64,000 nt of DNA from Promethearchaeota archaeon (GCA_029838195.1 JALGVJ010000004.1:62001-126000), one strand, 5' to 3'; shown: positions 29,809 through 40,294, counted from the stretch's first letter. Made by a program: numbers and translations. Notes: generated by a model not told the origin, from the letters alone.

Positions 29809-31086
29809 TTAAATGGTTATTGCCACCTCCTTACTGAGAAAGAATACGGCTACATGATTGGGAACTTCTATAATTGCATCTTTGGTGTAGGGTCCATAGG
29901 TTTCATTTTTCATGGTAATTATCGGAACTTTTGGGACTGTGATTTTTAATTTTTGAAGATTATCACTTTCAAATACGATTGGATCAAGGGTTTCATCATT
30001 TTCATTTAAAGGATCGAAGTCTTCTAATTGTTCGTGGGAAAGTTCTGAAACTTTAAAACCCGTTTTTCCGTGTAAGGAGCCCGGATAACGTATTAACCGA
30101 TGGATATCTATTGAAACGGGTTGATCAATCTCCACTGAGATTTCTTTTACTACTGCTTCTAAAAATTTTTTCCATCGACTCATTGTCATGTGTTCAATAT
30201 TCCATATATTAGTTTCATCCTTGTAGATGACAGATAAAAGGTGATTTCCATTTCGCATGAAAGCATCTGCTATATTAGCACTAAATCCTACTTTTCGTTT
30301 ATCCGTTAAAAAAGCTTTAATCTCAGAAGGAGATTTATTTAATAAATCTTCAATGAATTGCAAAATTTTTCTTGACCATCCAATATTGGATTTGGATAAT
30401 CCATAAATGACACCTCCTTTTTCATTTAACCCAAGTAATTCAAGAGTGAGATTTTCACCCGTAAGATAATCCACGATTTCTCGTCTTTTTTCACTGGATA
30501 ACATGCGCAATTTTTCATCTTCTAATTTCACGTGATAGCCCCGATGTCCTGAAAAAGCACATTTTATTCTGGATTCTTCAATTCCAAAATCAGGAACAAG
30601 AAAATGATTAATTACTTTGAACACTTCTTTTTTAGCCTCGTTAAGACATCGTTTACAGATCCACGTGAGGGTACTTAATTTAGGACTTCCGCATTTTTTA
30701 CATGTATTTACCATTCCCTTGCCTTTAGCACCGCAACTTTTACAATACCAAAGGTCATGATTTTCTTTACAAGGTGTATAAAAATGATCCACATCAATAT
30801 CTATTAAAAAATCACAGCCCTTGTATTCTTTTTGATTCATGTCTTGATTCTCTGGATAATTATATAAAGAACCGCTGGCATACACGTGTCTTGGGCTCTT
30901 TTCAATTAAAAAATTTTTTAATTCTTCTTCAGATTCAAATCCCACGTGCCTGATCATCATGGGCTTTTCCCACGGGATAAATCCAAATTCTCTCTGTTGT
31001 AATGAATTGATGGTTGGGAGTTCACTTTTCTTTTCTTGATAATAAGCCTTAAATAATCGTTGTAAAAATATTTTAGAAGATGTCAT
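29809..31086 (-). CDS. priS: DNA primase small subunit
   Basis: REFGFIPWEKPMMIRHVGF, LIDIDVDHF catalytic acidic motif, FSGHRGYHVKLED, zinc Cys pairs. Confidence 0.95.
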   Translation of the reverse strand: MTSSKIFLQRLFKAYYQEKKSELPTINSLQQREFGFIPWEKPMMIRHVGFESEEELKNFLIEKSPRHVYASGSLYNYPENQDMNQKEYKGCDFLIDIDVDHFYTPCKENHDLWYCKSCGAKGKGMVNTCKKCGSPKLSTLTWICKRCLNEAKKEVFKVINHFLVPDFGIEESRIKCAFSGHRGYHVKLEDEKLRMLSSEKRREIVDYLTGENLTLELLGLNEKGGVIYGLSKSNIGWSRKILQFIEDLLNKSPSEIKAFLTDKRKVGFSANIADAFMRNGNHLLSVIYKDETNIWNIEHMTMSRWKKFLEAVVKEISVEIDQPVSIDIHRLIRYPGSLHGKTGFKVSELSHEQLEDFDPLNENDETLDPIVFESDNLQKLKITVPKVPIITMKNETYGPYTKDAIIEVPNHVAVFFLSKEVAITI

Positions 31087-32261
31087 GACTTCTCTTTCTC
31101 ACCCGTTTGTTGGGGCCTCGATGAACGATAATTCTTTATTTGGACATAAAAAAGAGGATGTCGGATGGTTCTTTGTTCCTGATATGTTTTAGAATAATAT
31201 CCTTTCAAGCAGATGGGATCATCATAGTGCTTCGCTTTACACAAAGTCAATGATTTTAAAGTAGCACAAGAATGGGGTGTATATTGCTTTTTTTTAGCAA
31301 ATTGTACTTGATAAGTAGTAATATCTCTATTAAAATCAGGTAATTTAATAAAAAGATTTACAATGTTTTCTTCAGGAAAATTAAAGGAATTGAGAAAAAA
31401 TACTAAAAAGAGTCTCTCCACATGGGTAATATTTTGTCCTTCTTCTATTTTTTTTATTATCTCTTTAACACAAGGGGGAAACATCTCTACAAGGTTATTA
31501 TTTTTATCAAATTGAAGTTCAGTAAAATAATTTATGTCTTCTTTCTTTAATTCCCATCGATTTGAAATCTCATCATACAACTCCCTAAATTCATTAATTC
31601 TCAGCATTCCTTCCTTAAAAGTTTTGACATTTTCAACGTTTCTATTTTCGTAGGGAAATACTTTTTGGCGAACGTACTCTTGTATTAAACGTGCTAATCG
31701 TCTTTCTTGTAAGTAGACAAATCCTTCATGAAGTGCATTATTTATTAACTTTCCATTTGGATCTCTAAGAGAACTCGCGAGTTCTAAATAATCAATATAA
31801 TGAATTCTAAAATGAGTACTGAGTAGAAGAATCTGGTGTTTAGACGTAATTTTTTTATAAATCCAAGGGGGATCGTTGTATTCAATATTGATTTTCAAAT
31901 CCGAACAAATTTCATACAAATTATATTCATTTTCCTGGAGAAGAAGAGCATAATTTAATTTAGAGTATAAATTAGCAACCCGATGAGAGATCATGTTATC
32001 ATTTAAACAATAGAGCAAGATTTTTAAGGTTAAGTATAAATAGATGTTTAACTCATCAATCTTATATTCTGAAAAGGTTTCGCTATTATTAAACGCATTT
32101 TCGATTAACAGAATGATTCTTTTATATAATTCTTCTCCATTTTTCCCGGTTAACACGGTCGTGATAAATTCCTCTGTACTTAAAACTTGGAGATGAGGAT
32201 AATATAATTTTAAGGAAGGAAGCCATGGATACCGATATACCAATTCTCGTCTAATTTCCAT
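31083..32261 (-). CDS. priL: DNA primase large subunit
   Basis: Overlaps priS by 4 bp; C-terminal Fe-S Cys pattern PPCVKEI...HSCATLKSLTLC...DDPIC. Confidence 0.88.
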   Translation of the reverse strand: MEIRRELVYRYPWLPSLKLYYPHLQVLSTEEFITTVLTGKNGEELYKRIILLIENAFNNSETFSEYKIDELNIYLYLTLKILLYCLNDNMISHRVANLYSKLNYALLLQENEYNLYEICSDLKINIEYNDPPWIYKKITSKHQILLLSTHFRIHYIDYLELASSLRDPNGKLINNALHEGFVYLQERRLARLIQEYVRQKVFPYENRNVENVKTFKEGMLRINEFRELYDEISNRWELKKEDINYFTELQFDKNNNLVEMFPPCVKEIIKKIEEGQNITHVERLFLVFFLNSFNFPEENIVNLFIKLPDFNRDITTYQVQFAKKKQYTPHSCATLKSLTLCKAKHYDDPICLKGYYSKTYQEQRTIRHPLFYVQIKNYRSSRPQQTGEKEKS

Positions 32262-32374
32262 GGCTTTTTTAACACCTTCTTTTTGGATTTGAAAGGGTTA
32301 TTAACAAGTTAAAAGAGGAAATTTTAAAAAATTAAGACTCTATAAATTTTCTATTATTTGAGAAAAAACCGATT

Positions 32375-33115
32375 TTAGTACTCTTCCTCTTCTTCCCCGA
32401 ATTCTGCTTCTTCCACGCGAGGCGCCAAGAAATAAATGAGTTCTCCTCCTTCTAACAAATTAAATTTCATTTTTAAGGGATGATCCGTGCGTGTAGAAAT
32501 TTCTAATTTCTCAGTAATGGATGATAGATTTAAAATTGCTTTTAGAAAAGTAAGAGAATATGCTCCCTCGCTCATTTCTGAGATATTAGCATCGAGTAAA
32601 TCATCTAATGATAAGCTATATTCCATTTCCCCTATTTGCCCGGTAGAACTAAAGATCAAGCCTTCATCTTTTACTGCCTTTATATTAATGAGCTCTGAAT
32701 AGATTTCCGCATCTTTAATTGCTTCTACGAGATATTCCGGTGACATTACCCAACTTACTGGATATTCACTGTTAAGGATGTTATCAATGGGTAACTCTTC
32801 AAATTCCATATCCAAAACAGCCAAACTAAACGTGCGGGTCCTAGAAACACCTTCCTTTTGCATTTTAATAAGGATTTTTTGGTCTTTTTCCTTGAAATTT
32901 AATTCAATAGAATCATCCGGCGCACTTCTTTTTAATATCTTATTTAGATCATCTAAATTTAATCCAACTTTAGATTCCTGGCTACATTTAAATTCATCGA
33001 AATTCTCTTTCTGAATCGAGAGTTTTAAAAGACAAATCCGACTGGGATCCATTGCAGAAATAGAAAATTCAGCAGGTGTCACCTTGAATTCCGTCTCATC
33101 AATAATGTTAGCCAA
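32375..33115 (-). CDS. pcn: DNA polymerase sliding clamp (PCNA)
   Basis: ISAMDPSRICLLKLSI, LNLDDLNKILKR, FLAPRVEEAEFGEEEEEY. Confidence 0.93.
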   Translation of the reverse strand: MANIIDETEFKVTPAEFSISAMDPSRICLLKLSIQKENFDEFKCSQESKVGLNLDDLNKILKRSAPDDSIELNFKEKDQKILIKMQKEGVSRTRTFSLAVLDMEFEELPIDNILNSEYPVSWVMSPEYLVEAIKDAEIYSELINIKAVKDEGLIFSSTGQIGEMEYSLSLDDLLDANISEMSEGAYSLTFLKAILNLSSITEKLEISTRTDHPLKMKFNLLEGGELIYFLAPRVEEAEFGEEEEEY

Positions 33116-33369
33116 GGTCTCAATAATAACTTTTAAAATCCGACTATTTTCTAATTTTAATGTAAATGAAATTTATAAGCACCTTGTTTCCTTTTTTTAT
33201 GATAAGATAGAGTTATTCACACTAATTAAAAAATTTAATATTAACCTTTTATTAAACAATAATAATATTAATACCCTTATTATTCTAATGTTCAACTTAA
33301 ACTTTTAATAGTTATTTTAAATTTCTATCCTAAATTATTTTTACCATGTTCCTTCTAAGGTGATTATAA

Positions 33370-33702
33370 ATGGAATCTCAACACGCTCGGCAAAGAACTA
33401 TCGAAGATATTATAAACAACGATATTTACATTCAAATCACGGGTTATGTAAAAGAATTACTCGAAAATAATCAAATCATTTTGAAGGATAATACAGGTAA
33501 GATTAAAATTGATCTCGGTGAAATTGAATTTCCCTACAAAAAGAACGATTTGATTAATGTCATTGGAGAATTAAACATTACCATGGCAGGGGAAAAAATC
33601 ATCCAAGCTAAAATAATTCAGGACATGAGGAATTTAAACTTCGAATATTATGAAAAACTTTATAAAATCAAGAAAGAATTCATTAAACCGGATTCTTATT
33701 GA
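33370..33702 (+). CDS. Single OB-fold nucleic-acid-binding protein
   Basis: ITGYVKELLENNQIILKDNTGKIKIDLGE...NDLINVIGEL OB-fold pattern. Confidence 0.6.
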   Translation: MESQHARQRTIEDIINNDIYIQITGYVKELLENNQIILKDNTGKIKIDLGEIEFPYKKNDLINVIGELNITMAGEKIIQAKIIQDMRNLNFEYYEKLYKIKKEFIKPDSY

Positions 33703-33845
33703 ACTTACTTGAATCTTTAAAAATTCAAAATTTTTCACTTGAATTTTTGGGAGAGGAGTTTTTCACCTAAATTATGTGAAAAATACCTTTTTCTTTAATT
33801 AAATATTTTAACTAATTAAAAATCTAAAGAATTGGAGAAATATTC

Positions 33846-34184
33846 ATGATTCAATTTTGTCCTAAATGTGATGGCCTCCTCCGTAAACAAGTCATTAATG
33901 GAAAAGTTTATCTTGAATGTAAATGCGGTTATAAAATTGAAGCTAAAGAGGATAAGGAAAATTTAAAAAAACGTGTTCAGAGAAAAAAAGAATCCTTAGA
34001 GAAAAATTTAATTATCGTTACACAAGAAGATAAAATCTCAATACATCCAAAAGTTATTAGAACCTGTCCCAAGTGTGGCCATGAAGAGGCAGAAACTTGG
34101 CAAGAACAAACGAGGAGTGCAGATGAGCCGAGTACTCATTTTTTTAGATGTTTAAAATGTAGATATACTTGGCGGGAATATTAA
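33846..34184 (+). CDS. tfs: Transcription factor S (TFS/RpoM)
   Basis: FCPKCDGLL...CKCGYK and CPKCGHEEAETWQEQTRSADEPSTHFFRCLKCRYTWREY. Confidence 0.97.
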   Translation: MIQFCPKCDGLLRKQVINGKVYLECKCGYKIEAKEDKENLKKRVQRKKESLEKNLIIVTQEDKISIHPKVIRTCPKCGHEEAETWQEQTRSADEPSTHFFRCLKCRYTWREY

Positions 34185-34242
34185 TTATTTGTTTAAATCT
34201 TTGAAATGTGACCTAACCAAGTTAATAATAATTAAATATTGC

Positions 34243-34446
34243 TTACGTTAGTACTTCTAAAATTTTCGTTAATATTCGAGCTTTACCACCCGTGGATTGT
34301 AAGAGGGTCTTTCCGCATACTAAACATTCCACATCTGTGGCGGCGCAACCAAAAACAATTTGTTGATTTCCACAATTAAGGCATTTGACCCTTAAAAACC
34401 TGCTTTTAGGTTGCGGTATTAATTCTTTTTTTTTCTTGTTGCGCAT
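34243..34446 (-). CDS. rps27e: Ribosomal protein S27e
   Basis: [42 protein letters not shown]. Confidence 0.97.
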   Translation of the reverse strand: MRNKKKKELIPQPKSRFLRVKCLNCGNQQIVFGCAATDVECLVCGKTLLQSTGGKARILTKILEVLT

Positions 34447-34465
34447 GAGCTTACACCTTCTTTAA

Positions 34466-34747
34466 TCAAACTTCCTGTAATTCTATTTTTTTCACACGAT
34501 ACGATTTAGCATAATGTTTTTTATTACATTCCGTGCATTCCAAAACTGGAACAGTTTTTTTGTTAATTTTAGCATTTTTATGAAAAATTTCTTTGGGAAA
34601 AGATCCATAACCTTTTTTCTTTCGTTCTAATCTTCTCCTTCCGTGATTTAACATCCGTTCTTTTCCTTTTTTATATATAGTTACATTATGCACCGTATGT
34701 GCGCGACAATAAGGACAATAACGACGGATCGTTTTAGGGTACTTCAT
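34466..34747 (-). CDS. rpl44e: Ribosomal protein L44e
   Basis: MKYPKTIRRYCPYCRAHTVH...LECTECNKKH. Confidence 0.97.
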   Translation of the reverse strand: MKYPKTIRRYCPYCRAHTVHNVTIYKKGKERMLNHGRRRLERKKKGYGSFPKEIFHKNAKINKKTVPVLECTECNKKHYAKSYRVKKIELQEV

Positions 34748-35002
34748 TCATCATCCCACATAAATCGAAAATAACTTAGGATTTATAATTTTATATTGAA
34801 ATTAAATTTTATTAATAAATTAGAAGTAAACTTATCTCTTTAATTAAAATCTTTATCGAAAAACTTCACGGATATGATGATGGGCACATTTGTATTATAA
34901 AATAGTTTTAACGGCGCGTGATCTCTCATTTAAAAAACGAATTTGAGGAAACAAAAAATAATTTAAATAGCACTTGATTTATTGTTATAAAAAAGGAAAG
35001 TA

Positions 35003-35929
35003 GTGTTCATGTTTAAAGAGAAATTTCGAAAGGGCATTATTAGTGCTAAACAATTTAATAGGGAAGATCTCGAATATATTTTAAAAAAAGCAAAGGAAAT
35101 GATGAGTATTCAAAATTCCAATATTTTACAAGGAAAGATATTGGCAACCTTATTTTTTGAACCTTCTACAAGGACACGTCTCAGTTTTGAATCGGCGATG
35201 TATCGATTGGGGGGAAAGGTGATAGGATTTCAATCAAGAGAGGTTTCCTCTATCAAGAAAGGAGAATCCCTGGCAGATACCATTAGAACAGTGCAAAATT
35301 ATTGTGATTGCATTGTCATACGGCATTCATTAGAAGGAGCTGCGAAATTGGCTTCAAGATTTGCTAAAGTTCCTATCATTAATGCAGGATCGGGTAGTGG
35401 AGAGCATCCAACGCAAGCTTTACTGGATTTATTTACAATAAAAGAAGAATGTGGTACGATCGATGGATTAAATATCGGGATCATGGGTGATTTAAAATAT
35501 GGAAGAACTGTTCATTCCCTTTCCGTATTATTAATAAATTTTGATGTGAACATATATTTTATTAGTCCAAAAGAATTGGTCATGAGAGATAGCGATAAGG
35601 ATTTTTTACTCTCCCGTCAAGTAAAGGTTAAAGAAATTTTCGATTACAGAAAGGTCTTAGATATTTTAGATGTACTTTACATGACAAGAATTCAAAAAGA
35701 ACGATTTATAGATCCTGAAGAATATGAAAAAATGAAAAATATCTATAAATTCACGGAGAAGGATCTGGAGCTAACTAAAGATAATTTTATTTTACTACAT
35801 CCTCTTCCCCGGGTTACAGAGATTTCTTATAACATAGACAAATATGAAAACAAAGCAAAATATTTTAAGCAAGTATATTATGGATTGCAATTACGAAAGG
35901 CTCTTTTAGCCGAATTATTAGCAGATTAA
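35003..35929 (+). CDS. pyrB: Aspartate carbamoyltransferase catalytic subunit
   Basis: FFEPSTRTRLSFESA, HPTQALLDLFTI, LHPLPRVTEI. Confidence 0.97.
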   Translation: MFMFKEKFRKGIISAKQFNREDLEYILKKAKEMMSIQNSNILQGKILATLFFEPSTRTRLSFESAMYRLGGKVIGFQSREVSSIKKGESLADTIRTVQNYCDCIVIRHSLEGAAKLASRFAKVPIINAGSGSGEHPTQALLDLFTIKEECGTIDGLNIGIMGDLKYGRTVHSLSVLLINFDVNIYFISPKELVMRDSDKDFLLSRQVKVKEIFDYRKVLDILDVLYMTRIQKERFIDPEEYEKMKNIYKFTEKDLELTKDNFILLHPLPRVTEISYNIDKYENKAKYFKQVYYGLQLRKALLAELLAD

Positions 35930-35949
35930 ATCTCTGTAAAATTTTAAAT

Positions 35950-37956
35950 TTATGAATTTTTAATGCTAAAAAATGGGATATTCGACTTGAATAAAAGTCG
36001 CTCTATTTCTCGAACTTCTTGATTGTCAATTGAGGGCATGAACACGTTAAATAATGACCCTCCATTCATGAATTGAGATAGTTTTTCATGTAGTTTAATT
36101 CTTTCTTGTAAGGATAACGATGTTTTTTTCTTTATTAACGTTGTATTGAATTTTATTTGAGAATTTTTCATTTCTCCTCCATATTCCCGATGTTTCTTTA
36201 ATCCTCGATTAAGGACATGAGGTTGAGTTAATGTATAATTGATATTTTCATCTTCTTTCCGCTCTTGAATCAAGGAATTCATTTCTTTTAAGATTTTTAG
36301 TCCAAAATGCATGCTACTTTGAGATTTTTCAAAATCTAGACCACAGTGGGTAATAATGGCTTCCCTAAAGTTAAAAAAACTAATAGATCGTACAGCTGAT
36401 TCCATACATTCTTTTGCGGAATCCTCAAAACATTTAGAAATAAAATAATTCCACCATTTGTTCTTTCCTATTTTTTGAGTAATAAAAGATTCTTTAAAAG
36501 AAAACAATTCAAAAACAGAATTTAACCGATCATCAACTTTTTCAAGAAAAAAATCGTCATTACCTTTAGATAATGATGCTATGGATAGAAGATTTATCAA
36601 AATTTTATCCATAATTAGTTGGTTTGCTATATGATTATTTCTTGTCTCTTTTGATATTTTAATAAGAGCGGAATTTAACAAATTAGAGTATTCATTTACA
36701 TGAAAAATAATGTTATTTTTTCCACCATTGATTAGCCGAATTTTTTGAAGAAAAGAAACTTTATCATTCTTTAAAAATCTAGGTAATTGAATTAAAATTA
36801 ATGGCTTGACAGGAAAACCACCGTAAAAACCCTCATTTTCATTTAAAATTTGAGTGATTTTCTTAAAAAATGTTAAATTCTCCTCATTTTTATCTTGTTC
36901 TTGAAGGCTCTGAGAAAAGTCTAATCCTAAATTCGGAACGAAGGAATCTCTTGTTTTATTTAAAAAATAGGTTATTCGGGATTGTAATACTGATGATATA
37001 ACAGGATTATATGAATGATTTTTGAATTTATCCAAAAAAAATTGATCAAAATCCCCTAAAATAATATCTTCTGAAAAGAATTGAGAGATATTTTCTAAAA
37101 AATCGAAACTTTTTAAGATACATTCGGTAATAGAATGTTGGTCATTATTATTAAGAGGAGGCAGATGTTCTTTTTCTTGAATAAAATTCATTAAATTGTT
37201 TGTATTCAAAAGACAAGAAAAAGGGCGTAAATTCCAAGTATTTAAATGTAATAATAAAATATCATTAGAAAGATATGAATCCGCTAAATTATTTGGTAAT
37301 AAATTTAATAATAAAAATTGTTCAGAAACATCGGAACCTAATTTTTTCAAATAATGTGCGGGCAGAATATTATTATCATTAAATAACTTAAATACCTCAT
37401 GAGGAGGACTTCCCAGACGCGTGAGTTTATGCCTAACTTTCTCAAGGCCATTTTCTATTAAAATTGCGTTAATTAATTCTCTCATCAAGGGGGCAGTAAG
37501 ATATTCTATATTTGTTTTTTGGAGCCTCTCAATAGTCTCATTTGCTATTTTTTTAGCCAAATTTTGCTCCAAATTTCCTTCTTTTATTAAATATTCCTCG
37601 ATTTTTTCGATTTTAAAAGGCTCCTTAGAATACTTTGAAGTTCGTATCATCACTGTTTCATTCTCTTCATTTAAAATATTTTCAATGGTTTCAAGACTTT
37701 TTACCATTTTTTGTCCTAAAGGCGTGAGTAAATAGCCATTTTTAGAGCTCTTAATGAGATTATTATTTTTTAATGTATTCAGGTGGAACGATAAATTAAC
37801 ATTATTCGAATAGTGCATCGAAATTTTCTTCTTTAAATAAGAAAAAGACAGGGGATGAGATGAGCGCTGCAACGATTTCAATAAATTGATTCTAACTTCA
37901 TGGCTAATAATTTTTAATTGCTCTTCTAATAATCGTGCGATTTCGTCGGCGAGCAT
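35950..37956 (-). CDS. HTH + ATP-cone + truncated/degenerate anaerobic ribonucleotide reductase (NrdD)-like protein
   Basis: N-terminal winged HTH (ISHEVRINLLKSLQR...LSFHLNTLKNNNLI), ATP-cone (MIRTSKYSKEPFKIEKIEEYLIKEG), NrdD-like segments (LADSYLSNDILLLHLNTWNLRPF; SLQERIKLHEKLSQFMNGGSLFNVFM), no C-terminal CxxC or glycyl-radical motif. Confidence 0.75.
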   Translation of the reverse strand: MLADEIARLLEEQLKIISHEVRINLLKSLQRSSHPLSFSYLKKKISMHYSNNVNLSFHLNTLKNNNLIKSSKNGYLLTPLGQKMVKSLETIENILNEENETVMIRTSKYSKEPFKIEKIEEYLIKEGNLEQNLAKKIANETIERLQKTNIEYLTAPLMRELINAILIENGLEKVRHKLTRLGSPPHEVFKLFNDNNILPAHYLKKLGSDVSEQFLLLNLLPNNLADSYLSNDILLLHLNTWNLRPFSCLLNTNNLMNFIQEKEHLPPLNNNDQHSITECILKSFDFLENISQFFSEDIILGDFDQFFLDKFKNHSYNPVISSVLQSRITYFLNKTRDSFVPNLGLDFSQSLQEQDKNEENLTFFKKITQILNENEGFYGGFPVKPLILIQLPRFLKNDKVSFLQKIRLINGGKNNIIFHVNEYSNLLNSALIKISKETRNNHIANQLIMDKILINLLSIASLSKGNDDFFLEKVDDRLNSVFELFSFKESFITQKIGKNKWWNYFISKCFEDSAKECMESAVRSISFFNFREAIITHCGLDFEKSQSSMHFGLKILKEMNSLIQERKEDENINYTLTQPHVLNRGLKKHREYGGEMKNSQIKFNTTLIKKKTSLSLQERIKLHEKLSQFMNGGSLFNVFMPSIDNQEVREIERLLFKSNIPFFSIKNS

Positions 37957-38111
37957 CAGTTATTCTGTAATGTCCCAATTTTTTTAGAAAATATCTAAAA
38001 AATAATAGGACTCTTACTTATAAAAAAATTTGGGACAGATCTCATGGAAAATTAAATTCTAATAATATCCCGGTGATATTTTATGAAAAATAGAAAATTT
38101 TTTTGTTTGTC

Positions 38112-38732
38112 TTACCGGGCAGAGACCGCAATCCTTTCAATTTCGTCTTTTCTTTTAATTGCCTTTGATTCTTGGCTATTTTGAGCCGCACTAATAAGTT
38201 CTCGGGTAATGCTTTCTTCAAATCGTCTGATAGTATTGTGGGAATCTGTCGCAATTGCTTGGACTAAAAGTTTCAATGCAAGATCTACTCTTCTTTGAGG
38301 CGAAATGTCCACGGCGGAAGCATAGGAAATGCCCCCCATGGCAATCCTAGTGGTTTCTTCTCGTGGAGCTACGTTAACGATAGCATCTACTAACACTTGG
38401 ATGGGATTTTGTCCGGTATTTAAATGAATCAAGGTAAATGCTTCCTCGACACTTCGGATAATTTTTTTCTTTTTTCCAGAATTATAGGAGGACTTATGCC
38501 CTTTTATCTTATTATCAATGAATCCCGGTGAGAGTAATCGATTAATGAATCGTTCGACAATTGAAACCTTTTGTGATTTCCAAAATTTTTTATGAGAATG
38601 ATTTCCTCCGGTACTTGGTACGATTATTTTTTTCAAATTAATGTATTTTTCCAAGCTAAAATCCTTTATTTCGATACCGTCGAAAGACCATTTGTTAAAA
38701 AGTTTAATATCTTCTTTTTTCGTTTTACTCAT
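38112..38732 (-). CDS. rps7: Ribosomal protein S7
   Basis: NTGQNPIQVLVDAIVNVAPREETTRIAMGGISYASAVDISPQRRVDLAL. Confidence 0.97.
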   Translation of the reverse strand: MSKTKKEDIKLFNKWSFDGIEIKDFSLEKYINLKKIIVPSTGGNHSHKKFWKSQKVSIVERFINRLLSPGFIDNKIKGHKSSYNSGKKKKIIRSVEEAFTLIHLNTGQNPIQVLVDAIVNVAPREETTRIAMGGISYASAVDISPQRRVDLALKLLVQAIATDSHNTIRRFEESITRELISAAQNSQESKAIKRKDEIERIAVSAR

Positions 38733-38868
38733 TGATCCACAGCATAATTAATATTAAATTACTTATTATTGTAAATAATTGCTCATTTTAATTTTTTATG
38801 ATAAGTAATCTTGAAATACAAAATTTTAAGAGATATCACGTATTAAATTTAATCATATATTATAAAAG

Positions 38869-39312
38869 GTGAATACGATCGGAAAAACGAAAGGCCTATA
38901 TGCTGCAAGAAAATTAAAAAATAATCGCAAGAAATTTCGATGGTCAAAATCTAAATATAAAAGAAAAAAATTGAAATTAAAGCAAAAAGTAGACCCTTTA
39001 GAAGGTTCACCTCAAGCTACGGGTATCGTTCTCCAGAAAGTGGGGAGAGAAAGCAAGCAACCCAACTCTGCGATTCGAAAATGTGTCCGTGTTCAATTGA
39101 AGAAAAATGGAAAAGGAATTACTGCTTTTTTACCTGGTGATGGTGCATTAAACTTTATAGATGAACATGATACCGTACTTGTAGAAGGAATTGGAGGATC
39201 AAAAGGAAGAAGTATTGGAGATCTTCCCGGAGTTCGATGGAAAGTAGTTAAGGTAAATGGTGTCAGCTTGGAGGCTCTAATTAAAGGAAAGAAAGAGAAG
39301 CCCATCCGTTAA
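38869..39312 (+). CDS. rps12: Ribosomal protein S12
   Basis: [36 protein letters not shown]...FLPGDGA; GTG start. Confidence 0.97.
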   Translation: MNTIGKTKGLYAARKLKNNRKKFRWSKSKYKRKKLKLKQKVDPLEGSPQATGIVLQKVGRESKQPNSAIRKCVRVQLKKNGKGITAFLPGDGALNFIDEHDTVLVEGIGGSKGRSIGDLPGVRWKVVKVNGVSLEALIKGKKEKPIR

Positions 39313-39424
39313 TCGAAGCTTCATTATTATTAAAAAAGTTCCACTACTCTCTTCTTGAATCTTTTTAATTATCTAAGGAATTAACGAATTAAAAGAAAGA
39401 TAATATTACGTGTTTAAAAACAAG

Positions 39425-39898
39425 CTAATTTTTCGTATTTATAATAACGTTATCCACATCAAAATGTCGTAGTACGAGATGTTTTATTTTTCTAATCATT
39501 GATCCATTTTTACCGATTGCTTTTCCTCGATCTTGGGGCCTTACGGAAATGATGACCGTTTTCTTTTCATTTCGGGACTCTCTAATCTCTATATTTTGAA
39601 TTTTAATGGAATTTCTCGAAGTATTGAGAATATATTGGATGAATTTATTGAGTTGTTCAGAAAAGGGGATCACGTCGATTTTCTTTTGAAGTCGTGCCAT
39701 TAAATCTTTCACGTGCTCTCCATCCCGACCAATAGCTTTCCCTATATCCTCTTTTTTTACCAGAAAGATTATTACTTCGGAATCATCATTTGGTAATTGA
39801 AAGGTCAAACAATCTTTAATAATAGCTCCGCTAATATTATTAAATAAAGACATTAACTCCATGGACTCCCGATCAATTTTAATATTTTTTTTCAACAT
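39425..39898 (-). CDS. nusA: Archaeal NusA-like KH-domain protein
   Basis: Two KH GxxG segments: VKKEDIGKAIGRDGEHV and DRGKAIGKNGSMIRKIK. Confidence 0.93.
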   Translation of the reverse strand: MLKKNIKIDRESMELMSLFNNISGAIIKDCLTFQLPNDDSEVIIFLVKKEDIGKAIGRDGEHVKDLMARLQKKIDVIPFSEQLNKFIQYILNTSRNSIKIQNIEIRESRNEKKTVIISVRPQDRGKAIGKNGSMIRKIKHLVLRHFDVDNVIINTKN

Positions 39899-39937
39899 TT
39901 TAAGAACCCAACCTGCTTTAAGAATTCACGATGCTTT

Positions 39938-40294
39938 CTATTTTTTAGGTATGACGGAGAGAATATCTGAATCTCCTGGATCCACAATTCCTAACACGGA
40001 TACCCAGTAAGGTAAAGCTAAGGCTAAACCTAGTTCGAGACTCGACCCTTTATATTTATAAATATAAGGTTTGTCCTTCAAGAGAGAAACATAATAATTA
40101 AATTGAGTTTCTAATTCTTGAGGAATATTATTCGCAATAACGAGCATTTTAAAGGGATTATTTCTCAAGGCTTTAAGAACTTGATTTTTCCCATATATTA
40201 TTTTTCCCGTCTTAAAAGCAACTTTAAGATTGGTCTCGAAATCAATTCCTTTCTTTGCTTTTTTACTTCGTGAAAAATCGATTTTACTCGACAT
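39938..40294 (-). CDS. rpl30e: Ribosomal protein L30e
   Basis: GKIIYGKNQVLKALRNNPFKMLVIANNIP...LELGLALALPYWVSVLGI. Confidence 0.9.
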   Translation of the reverse strand: MSSKIDFSRSKKAKKGIDFETNLKVAFKTGKIIYGKNQVLKALRNNPFKMLVIANNIPQELETQFNYYVSLLKDKPYIYKYKGSSLELGLALALPYWVSVLGIVDPGDSDILSVIPKK

